Shown in pieces: positions 21,250 through 34,476 of a stretch of 64,000 nt of DNA. The stretch is from Hydractinia symbiolongicarpus. Its lineage: Eukaryota > Cnidaria > Hydrozoa > Anthoathecata > Hydractiniidae. The notes below the pieces were generated by a model. It was not told the origin of the DNA and ran no database searches. It saw only the letters and a program-made list of their open reading frames with translations. The DNA lies in NCBI RefSeq assembly GCF_029227915.1, contig NC_079876.1, positions 6,260,001 through 6,324,000 of the forward strand, given 5' to 3'. Each line of letters begins with the position of its first letter. Positions within the stretch are counted from its first letter, which is position 1. The position numbers and the translations under genes were made by a program.

Positions 21250-23900
21250 AGAACTGCAAATTAGATTATTTCTCATAAATAAGGTAGTAGCTAAATTAGG
21301 AGATTTTTAATAGCTTAACTTGGAGAGAATAGTCTAAGGAGATTGAAAATTTAATCGACGATATCTTCGCAATCTTTGTCGATCGCGCCATCATTTTTCC
21401 TGTACTACTTGCTGACTTAGTCATCTTTGCTTAGTTCGAATATCATAGAATTTGCATGTTGGAAACGTGCGCACCAACCAAAATCGTTTTCAATCGACTA
21501 GAACAAGGTCCTGGGCAAGATTGTCCAAATACCTTATTTTGTCTATGATAGCGTAATTAGGACATTATAGCCTAACCATCCGCCATCTTTTTTTAAATCA
21601 AAATAGTGTATTTAGGCTGTTTTTTACTAGAAATTAAAAAAAGGTTGCGAAGCATTACGCAATATGTTTTAGATATAACTGATTAATTTTTGTCATTTTG
21701 CAACATTTCAACGCCGTGTTACTTGTAAATTGTGTTTAATTAAGGTTGCTACTGTGAAGGTTTGACCGTGAAAAGTCTACCTTGTACCCCCATCGGAGAG
21801 CAACTCCTTCCGACCGCAAGAATATACATATTGTTCCAATGATCTCATTTTGGACAACTGTGTTCTTGTGAGATGCAGCTTTACCATGTTTGTATATATA
21901 CGTCAATATTGGAAGGATTGGAAATACGTAAATTTCGAATAGCTGCAACCTGGGGGAAATAAGATCGAAGTTTTACCATTATATAAATGCCATTTGTATA
22001 TACCTTTTTTGTATGATGTACCAAATTCATTATTTAGAGTCTATGTTTTGTCAAGCATGTGTCCAATGTAACAGGTGTGTCCATGTAAAATATGTTATCT
22101 ATTTAAGTGCTATTAACGATTTCTGTAGCTACCATTCTCCGGAGAGAACACGCGGATGAGCTGCAATTCTCTTTGAAGTTTCAGAACGTATCACCTCTCT
22201 TTTCAACTTAACGTTAACGGAGTTAACTGGGATAGGTAAAGAGGATTCTGTATGGTCAAATAAAATCTTAACATTTCCGTTGCTTTCCTTCCACTGCATC
22301 ACTACTTCCAAGCAAGCTCTCGTCTGCTTCAAACTTCCCATGCTCCAAGTTTAATAGAGCAGCAGGAAAAACAATTCCATTAATTATTTTACCCGATCAT
22401 TTACAAAGGAAGCTTAGAGGTGATGGCCAAAACAATATTCTTCTTATTCTTAACTGGAAAGAGATCAGCAAGTAAATGAAAAATAATTAATTTTCCAAAT
22501 ACATAGGCAAAACTGCCTTTAACAAAGCGATAAAATATATGATCTGCGTTGTTTTCAGGCAATATTCAAAAACATATACTTGCTTTAAAACAACAATATG
22601 TACTTTAGAGCCACCTCCACAACTACTTAGTCTTCACAGTGCAGTCTTCACTAAAAAGTTCCATTTTTAACGATCACGATAAGAAGTAAAAAATTCTGGA
22701 TAAGCGAGACACGAGTGCATTAATTAAAAATCTGCGAAAATCAAAGATTTTTGACCAGCCTCCACCAGGGCCATGTTCGTTTCGCCGTCCGATATGCCAA
22801 AAGAGACAACATGTCCTGGGATCGAGGTTGGTCCCTAGCGCTTTTTGTTTCTCTTTGATATAATACGGCGAGGTTCTAACACCTTGCTGCAGCTGATATC
22901 TGGAAATACACCAACACTGAATGTCATAGACGTAAAAAACCCTAGGGACGAGGTTGTAAAATAAACTCACCGCGGAACAACAACAACTTTTTGGCAAAAA
23001 TACAATACAACTATATATATGCGGAATATTTCTTCTCAGAAAGTACGAGAAGTTTAGATCACGCGAAACTAAAGAAAAACGATTACTGAGAAGTTTCGTA
23101 AAACCTCTTTCCACAGAACTATAAAATTAAATATTGATAATAATCACAATATTGTCAGTGTTGGCCGACGTAGATCCAACATTGATGAAGCTTTTAGCGC
23201 CAAAAATCCATGCAAAGTTATACTTTTATAAAGTTAAAACCCTTATTTTAAAAGAAATGCAACATATCGAGTTGTGCAATCCGTAGTGTGCGAAAATGTC
23301 ACGAATTAAGGGGATGCTCGTCGTAAGGTACACTCCTTCAACTGGAAAATAATACTCGGAACGCTAATAATAATAGAGACTTTCGCGTTAACGATAGCAG
23401 CTTGTGGGTTTTTCTTCACGTAAAAATAACGGCATTAGTTATGAAAACCGATTTCTTGAAGCCACGGAATCTGCTGCGATGAAACTCACGGGAAACAATA
23501 AAGAAAAACAAACAATCTACAGGAACGAAAACAATTTATTAACTTTATCAAGATTTATAAGACAGCTTCAAATTTTTGACAGAAAAACTATAACAACGCG
23601 GTGTGAGATTTCGCTTTCTTCTTTTTATCTCACGTATTGAAAGATAACATCTCTCGCTCTCATTGTACGCAATCTAAAAAGAAACAGAAAACATTTTTAT
23701 ATAGTATATTATATTATATATATAGCAAAGTCTCTAAATACATTAAAATCCAGTGCCTTTGAGGACAATATTTAGAGTTAAATTCTAAACTACAAATATA
23801 TATCATTTTCTGGGACAGAGTGCTCAAAAAGTATGTTTACTAGATACAATATGCTTGATATAATTAATAAAGTCACGCAACTCTGTGTACTTTGAGGGTT
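21250..23900. other. Mostly non-coding stretch
   Basis: Minus-strand frames at 22129-22341 (70 codons, possible exon, unrecognised) and 22674-23114 (146 codons) have no family resemblance. The second covers two copies of the dispersed CCTRGGRWCGAGGTTG motif and is probably chance. Confidence 0.4.
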
Positions 23901-23910
23901 CTCCTTTCTT

Positions 23911-24075
23911 GGGGATTGGTAGTTCAGTCGGTAGGGCGTTTACTTCATATTCATATGGGCTCAATCCCACGTAACAGTTGTTGCTTATTGAACAGAAAGT
24001 TAAAACGTTTCTGTAGCTCAAATGGAAGCTTTTTAACACTCTATAACCGTCTATGTTGTCCCTCCTGGAAAAAAT
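23911..24075 (+). mobile_element. tRNA-like SINE fragment
   Basis: It starts with a tRNA-like head: TAGTTCAGTCGGTAGGGCG fits the A box, and GGGCTCAATCCC (23957-23968) is a degenerate B box at proper spacing. A non-tRNA body follows. A 139-codon minus-strand frame across it is likely an accident. Confidence 0.5.
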
Positions 24076-24249
24076 TGACAGGGTAAATTTATTGGAATTA
24101 ATGACTAACCACATAAAATATAGATCACTACTTTTTGTGGCCAAGACAACAGAATTGAAAGCACTGTTTTTCATTTGGAAAGTACAAATTGTATTTAAAA
24201 ATTTGCCCAAGCTTGCCATCATACTTATGGATTTTTTAGCCATTTGACA

Positions 24250-25560
24250 CGCATACTAATCTACCATACTGAACACAAAAGTTACGAAAAACAAGAAATT
24301 TGATTAAGGTCTATTATGTGGTTTCTTAAAGGGTCATTCAAGAGTAGTTTCATAACTTAACATTACCACATTATTGTAAGCTCATGAAACACAATGGGTT
24401 GTAAAGAAAATGATGAAGCCCTAAATATTTTTTATCCTTTTTAAATATTTTTATATGTCCAAACTTAATCTCCCAGAAACAATAATTACATTAACGGTCG
24501 CCACCATTGAAGTCCACTTGCTCATTTGTGACTTCACACGTCGTACATAGCTCACTTCTTGAAAAAATTATTGCAAGGTTCGAGTGTTGAAGGATTTAAC
24601 AACATGCGAGAGTAGGTAAACAAAGTAGAACGTCCAGGTAAAGGCACCGTTTGATAAAATAGTTCAGATTTAGAACATATATCAGTAAAAATATGCTAGT
24701 AGCAACAACAGTACAAAAGTTTTTAACCACAAATGAGCAAGTACCTTTAAGAATGAAGAGGTATATTTTCCCCTGTTAGTTTTGGATTGGTGACTTTTTA
24801 TTTCCTCGATGCAACAATAAAAGAAGCAACTTGAGCTTTAGGGAATATTTAAAGATCGTATAATAAAAGAAAGAGTTTTGTTAATACTTTATGGATTGAA
24901 CTTTCTTCTTCTGACTGTAGCTAGAGGTAGCTAGCTAATGATTCCATTGAAGGATGACAACAAAAAATATTTTTCATGGTGGCCACAGGCACCAAAAAGT
25001 AATTTAGTTACCTAGCTACATCAAACCAAGGAAAAAACGTAAAAATAACTTTCACATCATCCATACCTTTGCAACTCACTTTTCTTCTGCTGTATGAAAA
25101 GGATACCACAAACATGCCAATTCATGCTGATAATTTGGTACTTTAAAATCTTCTTTTTGTTGAAGCCATAAATATAACACGTTTTTGCGCATTATAAACG
25201 GAAGATGCTTTATCCAAAATGCGATTCCGTGGTTTTAAATTTAAATTATTATTAGAATTACGTCATTCAAATAAGACGTATTGTTGCGGAATTCGCGGAA
25301 AAAGCCTGGAGGCACACGCACGTGTTTTTGAGATTTTGTATACCGTTGAAGCTTTCAACTAAAATAAACCTTTCGAACTGTAATCATCGTTCAATAATCG
25401 AAATAAATAAAACGAATAATGAAAATCTAGATGGTAAGTTGTCTAAGTTTTTTTTTATTATTCTTGGATATTATAAAGAAAAAATAAAAGCTAGAAATAA
25501 ATCAAAATCGAAAATTTTTTTCCACTGGATAGTTTGTAGATTGTAAAGAAAAACAGAAAT
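24250..25560. other. Non-coding stretch
   Basis: Nothing supportable seen. Confidence 0.45.
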
Positions 25561-25574
25561 ATATATTCGAATCC

Positions 25575-25668
25575 ATGGAAGATGTCGATGTAGCAGTTAG
25601 AAATCTCGAGATAAAATCATTACCATTTCTCTCTGTTTATCAAAAAGATAAATCATTCGGAGTTGCTG
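25575..25668 (+). CDS. Probable first coding exon of an unknown gene
   Basis: The ATG in context CCATGG opens a 31-codon frame (MEDVDVAVRNLEIKSLPFLS onward) that ends at a strong donor GCTG|GTGAGT. The next exon is not found with confidence. The SWIM-finger relic at 27.4 kb is the nearest coding-like sequence on the same strand, but satellite DNA lies between. Confidence 0.35.
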
Positions 25669-25904
25669 GTGAGTTTTAAGATATAACAAGAAGCCCTGGG
25701 GGCTCTAAGAATTTCCGCGCGCTACCAAAATATTTGATGAAAACCTGCTAATTCGTTGTGTTATTGTGCCAAACATTCGAAGGGGTTTGGTGCATGAACC
25801 TCTGAAGATAAAGCCCATCAGTGACATTATATCTTACAACAAACGCAAACAAAACGAAACGTGTCATATTAAACTCACATTTTAAAAGAAATTGCTAACA
25901 AAAA

Positions 25905-27040
25905 ATACAGGGGTGACAAAAAATCAAACTTTTGTACCATCATCATTTTCAGCATACTTTATTTGTTAACCGTGCCAGATTTAGCCGAAAATGAAGTGGT
26001 TTTAATTTTTGGACCAATTTTGGTCTAAAATGGCATTTAGGTGACAAAAATCAAAATTTTGATGTCACCATTATGTTCAGCATACTTTTTTTGTTAACTT
26101 TGCCAATTTTTGTTGAAAATGAAGTAGTTTTAATTTTTGGACCAATTTTGGCCTAAAATGGCATTTAGGTGACAAAAATCAAAATTTTGATGTCACCATT
26201 ATGTCAGCATACTTTTTTTGTTAACTTTGCCAATTTTTGTTAAAAATGAAGTAGTTTTAATTTTTGGACCAATTTTGGCCTAAAATGATATTTAAGGTGG
26301 CAAAAAACCGAAATTTTGATGTCACCATCATGTTCACCATACTTTTTTTGTTAATTGTGCCAAAATTTGTCAAAAATTAAGTAGTTTTAATTTTTGGACC
26401 AATTTTGGCCTAAAATGACATTTAGGTGACAAAAATCAAAATTTTAATGTCACCATTGTGTTCAGCGTACTTTTTTTGTTAACTTTGCCAATTTTTGTTA
26501 AAAATGAAGTAGTTTTAATTTTTGGACCGATTTTGGCCTAAAATGGCATTTAGGTGACAAAAATCAAAATTTCGATGTCACCATTATGTCAGCATACTTT
26601 TTTTGTTAACTTTGCCAATTTTTGTTAAAAATGAAGTAGTTTTAATTTTTGGACCAATTTTGGCCTAAAATGACATTTAAGGTGGCAAAAAACCGAAATT
26701 TTGATGTCACCATCATGTTCACCATACTTTTTTTGTTAATTGTGCCAAAATTTGTCAAAAATTAAGTAGTTTTAATTTTTGGACCAATTTTGGCCTAAAA
26801 TGACATTTAGGTAACAAGAAATCAAAATTTTGATGTCACCATCATGTTCAGCATACTTTATTTGTTAACTGTTCCAAATTTTGTTGAAAATAAAGTAGTT
26901 CTAATTTTTGGACTAATTTTGGCCTAAAATGACATTTAAGTGACAAAACTCAAAATTGATATGTCACCATTATGTTCAGCATACTTTTTTTGTTAACTGT
27001 GCCAAATTTTGTCGAAAACAAATATCAATTTTGGCCTGAA
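25905..27040 (+). repeat. ~128-bp satellite array with trimeric higher-order repeat
   Basis: About nine monomers of roughly 128 bp sharing TAGTTTTAATTTTTGGACC and AATTTTGATGTCACCAT. Variants recur every third copy: ATGTCAGCAT at 26201 and 26586, TGTTCACCAT at 26331 and 26716, both 385 bp apart. So two trimers form a higher-order repeat, flanked by more diverged edge copies. Confidence 0.9.
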
Positions 27041-27404
27041 GCGTCAATACTAGACTTCCCAGTAGTTAAGGAGCTTGGGTACGAAGTTTACATCTGTGAC
27101 GGTCCAACGTGAAATCCCAGGGTCGATTTTTTCTCAAAAAATGCTCCGAAAGAAAAAAACGACGGTTTTAAAGAATTTCCTACGCCTTCGGGCGCGGAAA
27201 TTCAATAAAAAAATTGATCTTTTGACCAAGAGAAACAAAAAGCAGTAGTTTTCTTTAAAAAAGAAAATCTTTGTGTGTGTTACAAACTTAATTTTTTGGA
27301 TATTAATTTGAAAAATCACAAGATTCTCTTCGAAGATATCAAGAACAAGGAGTCACCAAATCCTTTGGTCCGGAACTCCTTTTTTGTGATTGTTGGAAAA
27401 AAAC

Positions 27405-27900
27405 CTTTTTGGTACAAAGTTCTGTCCCGACTAATAACTACAAGGCTTGTTTGGGTGACGAAAACAACTATCCGTCATGTACTTGCTTGGATTGGCGTAA
27501 AACTTTGTTGCCCTGTAACCACATCCTATCCGTCATTAGTGGCAATGTCGCAGATGTATCCTGGAAATCTTTATCGTCGCGATACACTTTATCTCCTTTT
27601 TTTTATTTTGGATCATGAAGTTGTTAGCAACGATTTTATTGACATTAATGATGTCGAAACCGAGTCCGTTTTAATGGACTCGGTGGATGGAGGAAGACAA
27701 TTTGGTCGTGGAAAGACCAAAAGTTATAGGATCAACATATTTAAGTAAGAAATTCCAACCTCTCCCAAAACCAAAACCAAAAAAATCGGCGTTTTCGGGA
27801 AGAGTCGGTTTGGCTGCTGAAAAAAAGTTTTCATCCATAATCAACATTTGTCTCTCAAAAAGAAGAAAATCATGCGACGTCTGTGGTTGAAGAGTTCCCT
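27405..27900 (+). pseudogene. SWIM zinc-finger protein relic
   Basis: Frame 27409-27618 contains YKACLGDENNYPSCTCLDWR and then KTLLPCNHIL, a SWIM finger (CxC...CxH), followed by WKSLSSRYTLSPFF, the usual extension in ZSWIM/MULE-related proteins. It stops soon after. Coding-like segments downstream are in other frames, so at least one frameshift is present. Such proteins often derive from Mutator-like transposases. Confidence 0.5.
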
Positions 27901-28564
27901 GAATACGATGCATCTGTCATTACCAATGGAGCAGGAGCAGTTTAATGACGCTGCTGCTCAACTACCAATAAAATCTGGGTAAATGGCGGATCTGGGTAAT
28001 AAGTGCGTCTAAAGGAAGCCATATTTAATGCCGAAGTATTTTAAATAAGAGTTAATTTTAAAATTTTAAACCACGGAATGGCATTTTGGATAAAGCATTT
28101 TCCATTATAAACGTTCAAATTTCTTATAGTGTGCTTTCAAAAAAAAGGTACAACCTTTCCAACTCGAAATATTAAGTGAAAAAGCATACCAACTAAGCCA
28201 ATTATTATCAGGACTTGGTATGAGCTATGTATTTGTGTTAGGTCTGTAAAATACACGGTAATTCAAATTAACTGATAGCCGTTTTCTGATTGCTTGAGTG
28301 TACTTCCCAGTATTTCGCTTCCGGCAAACGGTAAATCGGTAAATAACGGGGGAGGAGGGGGGGCGGGGTAGCGGAAAGCACTTTATGGAAGGATCCATAT
28401 AGTCTGTGATAATGTCGTATACTTGAACCTCCAACACAACCTCACCTTTACCCGACATTGTCGTATTCCTTCCCTCACGACAGCTCAACTGAATCCGACA
28501 CGCGACGTTAAACAAATTATCAACGTTGTGATGTTGTTAATACATACTACTGCATAACGTAACA

Positions 28565-29312
28565 TCTTTGTAATATACAGTAATACACTGTAGTACTTAG
28601 TTATATGCCGCATTGTATACTGTAGTACTTAGTAATGTGCCGTATTACTTTGTAGTATCCAGTAATGCACTGTAATACCTTGTAGTAGTATACAGTAACA
28701 TACTGTAATAATCTTGTAGTATTCGGTAATATACTGTAATACCTTGTAATATTCGGTAATATACTGTAATACCCTGTAGTATTCGGTAATACACTTTAAT
28801 ACTTTGTAGTATTCAATAATGCACTGTAATACCTTGTAGTATCCAGTAATACACTGTAATACCTTGTAGTATTCGGTAATACACTGTAATACTCTGTAGT
28901 ATTCAGTAATACACTGTAATACCTTGAAGTATTCGGTAATATACTGTAGTGCCTTGTAGTATTCGGTAATACACTGCAATGCCTTGTAGTATTCAGTAAT
29001 ACACTGTAATACCTTGTAGTATTCGGTAATATACTGTAATACCTTGTAGTATTCCGTAATACGCTGTAGTACTTTGTAGTATTCAGTAATACACTGTAAT
29101 ACCTTGTAGTATTTAGTAATATACTGTAATAAGTAGTATACTGTAATACCTTGTAGTATTCAGTAATACACTGTAATACCTTGTAGTATTCAGTAATACA
29201 CTGTAATACTTTGTAGTATTCGGTAATACACTGTAGTACTTAGTAACATCTAACTGTAATATTTTGTAGTATTTGGACACTGTAATACTTAGTAACATAC
29301 TGTAATACACGT
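28565..29312 (+). repeat. 30-bp minisatellite (about 25 copies)
   Basis: The unit is approximately CTTGTAGTATTCAGTAATAC plus ACTGTAATAC. Copies are irregular at both ends. On the minus strand the 30-nt period leaves open frames of a decapeptide (VLQCITEYYK), most likely a by-product. Confidence 0.92.
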
Positions 29313-29319
29313 AATAGAT

Positions 29320-30960
29320 CTTTCACGGTTGCGCAAAGCATTCTGGGTATTTTTCTTTCCCGGCGTGGGTTGGATCACATATCACATGAAACGTTGGCTG
29401 CAGATACAGATATGGATACAGATACAGATAATCTTTTCTGAGAAGGAAAGTTTACAAAAATTGAACTGAATAAATACAAGGAAGTATTAACAAACTATCA
29501 CAACCGCCAGGGGACCTCTCAAAACAGCCCGAAGGCCAGTTAAAAGAGGCGAGTAGGACCTTTGTAAAATCTCTGAACTAGTTCTGGGTTGCATGCAAAA
29601 AAAAATGTACAAACTTCAATACTGCAAGAGCTCTGATTGCTCATGAGCAAAAAGCAGAAGTAAAAGCCACTGCTGAATCTACGATTTGCTTCTGCGTAAC
29701 ATGCGAAAAGACCCCCCCTCTTTTAGCGGATTTCCGTCCGTGAAATACATACATTCGGATAAATCTTAGAAGGCTCAGGGGCGTGTTTTGTAGATAAAAT
29801 TTATCGGAATTGATGACATGAGGAATTATGCTCGCGAACGACGAAGAATTTTCAGGCCGCAAACAAATTTTTGAAATTTCTCAATCGTTCGCGAAATCTT
29901 TTTTCAAACTTCAGACCCTCCTTTTAGCGCCGATATCCCACTAACGGGGCCCCAAAAAATTTTCAAAGGCCCCTTAGGGCTCAATTAGGAAACTCTGATT
30001 GTATTTCGGCCACAAGAACACAAATATTGCTCTCAACTGTTACTTACACAACTTCAGCTGCCATTTTCCTTTGTTGTCTTGCTACAATGGCAATGTTGAT
30101 GCTTTGCGCACTTTTTTCTCTTTAATCCGCCTACCCATCCTGTGCCCAAAAGGGACGTGGAAATAATTAAGAAGTGCGAGTATGTTAACTTTGACCTGCT
30201 TCTTCTCCTATGTCGAAGTGAGCGCAACGAAGGTAATTAAATACACAACAGTCGAACACCCTACTTTCCACTGGCTATTTTGTGTCCCTCGTACATGAAC
30301 TAACGATCCTCGTACAGGTGAATTTTAAAAATTACTCTCAAAGTGTTATAAACTTCATTCTACGTAAAAAAAATAATCACAATACAAAAAGTCGATCTTT
30401 TGTTATTCATTTCATAAAAATTTCCGATTTGAATTAGCAAGTAAAGTGTTGTTTTGTTGGGGTAACATATGTATTTTAGACGCTCGTTAAAAAAGATGGT
30501 CGTCGCATTACCGAGTAAACACTCCACACTCTTCCAAATTCTATGTTCTAGCTATTATCGTTAGTTATTATCATGGTAATCATTAGCATTCCTGATTGAA
30601 ATTATTGAAAAGATTGAAATGTTGGTTTGTTATTTATTGCATTGAAGAGTAAATTCCAAGGAAACAGAATGAGTCTTGATTTTTTAATCCCAGAACGATA
30701 TAATTGGATAATATTTCACTAAATATAGTGTATACTGTATTCTCAAAATTCCCGGAAATAAGGCGCGGGATAGTAAATTCTACCGAAATTTTGCAGTTTT
30801 TATATTTTAAAGAATGGAGTGTTGTGCATTTACAGCGATCGCTATTCTGATGATTCCGTCAACTATTGTTTTTTCTCATCAACATTTTCTGGTGGTTCTC
30901 AACCAAGACTACTCGTTCTGTCATAGTACTGCCGGTTTGCTGCTGGTTCTCTGGTTGTTC
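29320..30960. other. Non-coding stretch
   Basis: Short (GATACA)n-like run at about 29402-29430. No exon-like frame. Confidence 0.45.
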
Positions 30961-30979
30961 TACGGAGACTGGTGATTCG

Positions 30980-31285
30980 CTGCTTGTTCTGTGGTGGTTC
31001 TGCAGAGACTGGTGGTTACCTGTTTTAGTTATTGCGGAAGTGGGAACATTGTCCATATTTTTACAACATTTATATCTGAGGAATAAGAAAAGGGCATGAC
31101 ATGATTCACATAACTTAGGCATAACCAAGGATCATTGGGCCTTGTTTAATGAAATAGGTATTCAGAAGTATAGATTTCATTGCAATTACAGTGGGACCAC
31201 TCATCACAAGAATTGCTTAAAATTGCATGTCTGTTGTTTTTAACTGGTTTTCCACACACACTACAGGGAAACTGTGTCATTTACA
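30980..31285 (-). pseudogene. PHD-finger relic of a LINE ORF
   Basis: Minus strand reads CSVCGKPVKNNRHAILSNSC and DEWSHCNCNEI, then after a stop DPWLCLSYVNHVMPFSYSSD. This is the CxxC...CxxCxxWxHxxC...CxxC...PFS pattern of the PHD-like finger found in some cnidarian LINE ORFs. Substitutions of finger cysteines and an in-frame stop show decay. Confidence 0.45.
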
Positions 31286-31299
31286 CTTTAAACAGAAAA

Positions 31300-33560
31300 A
31301 GTAACAAATAAGAAATCGACAAAAAATCGAAAGTAAAAGCGATCACAGAAAATGAGGAAAAAAAAGAAGATAAAAAACATCTACTTGCAAGAATTACTCC
31401 TGGCACCATTTTAAACTGGAGTTATTACGATAGCAGAGAATCGGTGATGGGGCCGTCAAGATTGGGATCTATTAAAGATCAAAACTAAGGAGGCGTCCAG
31501 GGCCTCAATCTTGGCAACATATGCATATTGTACCAGGAATTCCATGAAAAAAACAACACGCATGAAGCTATATTTGTGAATTTGCGCATGCATTTTTTTA
31601 TTTTTTATTATTCACTTATGGAGTGGTTCAAAAGTGTTAAATATATTAACGAAACACATTGCTTTGTCGTTAGAAGTAAGCTATAGTAAATATATGACAA
31701 AGAGAGGGCTTTGTTGTACCATGTTGTATTCACTGCGATCATCTACTCTTTTTTTTGCTATGTCAATCCGCCCCTCAACATGGCTGCAGACTATATTTTC
31801 ACGGCAGGTTATATTTTCTCCATAACGATTCTATTTTTTACTAAAAGACATTTTTTTAAACTCCAGTTCCATTTCGATCTTTTGCTGCATACAATTCTTT
31901 TTTTGTACGCAAGATGCGTGTCCATTGATGTTTGAAAAAAGATTATCATTCCAATTTCTTTTAATTTTTTTTATAATTTGTTAGAATTTGTGCATATAAT
32001 GTTTACAAAATCAAGATTTTTAATTTTAAAAATGTTACCACAAGATTTTTAGTTGTGTAAATTCTCGGTGATCTGCTGTTATAAGACCAAAAAATAACTT
32101 TTTGAGGAAAATTATGAATATTGGTAAAATTTTCATATAAAAATTGATTCTTCCAGGATACAATTTCTGGCAACAATAAATTTTTTAACTGTTATACGTC
32201 ATAATACGTAATAAAGCCATGCTATTAAAAAGTTTAAATTGATATGTTTTTTTTAGTTATCTGTTGAATAATAATTTTATAAAAAAATTAAAAAAATATT
32301 TTTTTGAGAAAAACGTTAGTTTTTAAAATCTGATGTGGTAAAAAGTAAGCCAGAGTTGATTTTTTATATAAAGAGAATACTTTTTTAAAATATATTTTCT
32401 ATCAACATGAAAGGTAGCTAATTTCATACTGAATACATGTTCCAAAAGAGCTAGTGCATTTGCATTTATTGTTGAAAAAAAGAGACAGTGTATGGCATCT
32501 TTTCAAAAATACCTGAGTTAAGCATATAATTAACTTTTTGTAGCCTTAGCTAGATTGGATTTTGTTAACTAATTATTTTAGTTAATCTTATTTTTTAAAG
32601 CAAGAAGATTAGTGTTGTGTGCTCACTTAGTAGTAAGAATGCTTTGTCTTAAAAAGTTATTTTTTACATTTATGATACATTTATCTTTGATGTTAACATG
32701 CTTTATTAAATAAAATACCGGTCATGCCACTTGAAATACAATTGCTCGGAAGATATTTTTTGTCTTGTATGAAAGAAATTTGTGAATACTTTAAGGCAAA
32801 AAATTCTATTGTTCTTTGCTCACGTGATCATTATTGAGAAATCTTTAATGTTAGATGTGGTCTTGCTGGCTTTATGTTTATTGGTTGATTTTAATTCGGG
32901 TTTGCACTGGAAAATAAATATATAAGAAGCTCAATTTTAATATCTCCAAGAAAACTTAGTTAACTAGGCTAGAAATGTCTGAAATCTGGACAATCCTTGT
33001 TAAGTTTAGACAGTGTAGAGATACTGTTAACTTGATACCATAATTATTCAAATAAATAGTCAAATTTTTATTTAGTATATTGACTTTCAGGAGGGACATA
33101 TTATATGTACAGGAAATATTGTCAGTTGAAATACCCTTAAGTTGAAGTGTATATCCCTCTCTTCAGTGAGCTAATTTCCTACCTTTTTTATTGTTGACTT
33201 GTGCTGAAAAATTAAACAAGCAACACTAAATTTCGGAAAATTTTATGACCCATTTCAATTTATTACCACTTCTCATATTAAACAAAATCGTTGAGTGGTG
33301 GAATTAGTTTTACAGTGTAATGATTTTAAAAACTAGGTAAATTTCTGTTGTTTTAATTTAATGATGATGCACAATGTTTTTTTTGTTCACAACTCTTTTT
33401 GGGATTCTTCTGTTCTAATTTATACTTTGCTTTTTATGTTAATCAATTTGGTGGTAATGGCAGTTTGGTTTGATTTTTGCTTCTTTACCTTTTTTTTGTA
33501 TTTCTAATGCAGGTAATACCCAACATAACTTTGGTGATAATAATTCGTGGAAGAGTGGGA
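31300..33560. other. Very AT-rich non-coding stretch
   Basis: No exon-like frames seen. Confidence 0.45.
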
Positions 33561-33565
33561 TAAGG

Positions 33566-33640
33566 AATTTTTCATCATCAACATCATCATTCTCGGCTTA
33601 ACGCCTGTTGGACGGTGTATATTGTATTATTGTTCTGGTA
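33566..33640 (-). mobile_element. 3' tail fragment related to the 56-60 kb LINE
   Basis: The reverse complement contains CGTCCAAC..., CGTTAAGCCGAGAATGATGA and a TGATGATG tail. The same order closes the LINE at 59842-59905. It is a severely 5'-truncated insertion or a SINE sharing the LINE 3' end. Confidence 0.6.
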
Positions 33641-33649
33641 ACAAAATTA

Positions 33650-34470
33650 GTTTTGTATAAATGCTGATATGTGTGACCTTTTGTATTTCTATGTTATGTT
33701 ATTTAAAAAATATTTCTATAGTTGTAAAACCATGAAAATTATTGGTTCGAATCCAATCCATCTTTAAAAGGTGGTAGTTCAAATGGAAGAACAACATGGT
33801 GTGTAATTAGTTTCATACAGCAACAAACAATAATGCAAATCAATTCAAAATTTATTACAAACAAAAGTTTCAAGAAAAGAGGTAAAAAAGAAAGCAAGGA
33901 ATTTATTTGGGATATACGTTCAGTTATTCAGGTTTTGCTGAGCTATAGTAACTAGTTGTTGCCATGTGAAAATCAAATCTAATAAGTAAAATTTAGTTGA
34001 AAAATAATTTTTTGAGGAAACTAATTTATCACACTTCCGTTTGTAACATGTAATTGGTAATAATGTAATAATGTAATTGAGCCTTCAAAGATGGATATGT
34101 TTTGGATAAAGTAGCAGATTGGATTAATGAATAAAAGATGCTGAGTAAAATTGCTAAAACAGAGTCGCAAGGGGCATATAGTAGCTGGCTACAAGCATAA
34201 ATTAACGTACTGTATGCGAACATACCACACATTAATTATCGGAAGAAGTACTTGTAGTTATTGAATTCGAATTAATACCAGCACTGACGGGATGTATTAA
34301 AGTAAAAAAAAAGAGAGACAACTGCTGTCACTCCCAATTAAACTTGGTGGTCTTACCAATATTCTAAAACTTGTCACCAATAACTGAATATCTTGGTAAA
34401 CAAATAAAACAACAGACTCGACAATATGAAGAAGATCCAGAATTAAAACAAAAGAAAACCAATCAAACAA
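33650..34470. other. Non-coding stretch
   Basis: Nothing supportable seen. Confidence 0.45.
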
Positions 34471-34476
34471 AATAAA

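Noticed and set aside
22674-23114. 146-codon minus-strand frame
   Set aside because: Covers two copies of the dispersed GAGGTTG motif; composition is not gene-like.
23824-24243. 139-codon minus-strand frame
   Set aside because: It runs across the antisense of a tRNA-like SINE head and shows no domain; a chance frame is more likely.
28629-28979. 116-codon minus-strand frame of a decapeptide repeat
   Set aside because: By-product of a 30-bp minisatellite; no start context, splice sites or family.
28565-29312. CRISPR-like regular repeat
   Set aside because: Contiguous tandem minisatellite without unique spacers, in a eukaryotic genome.
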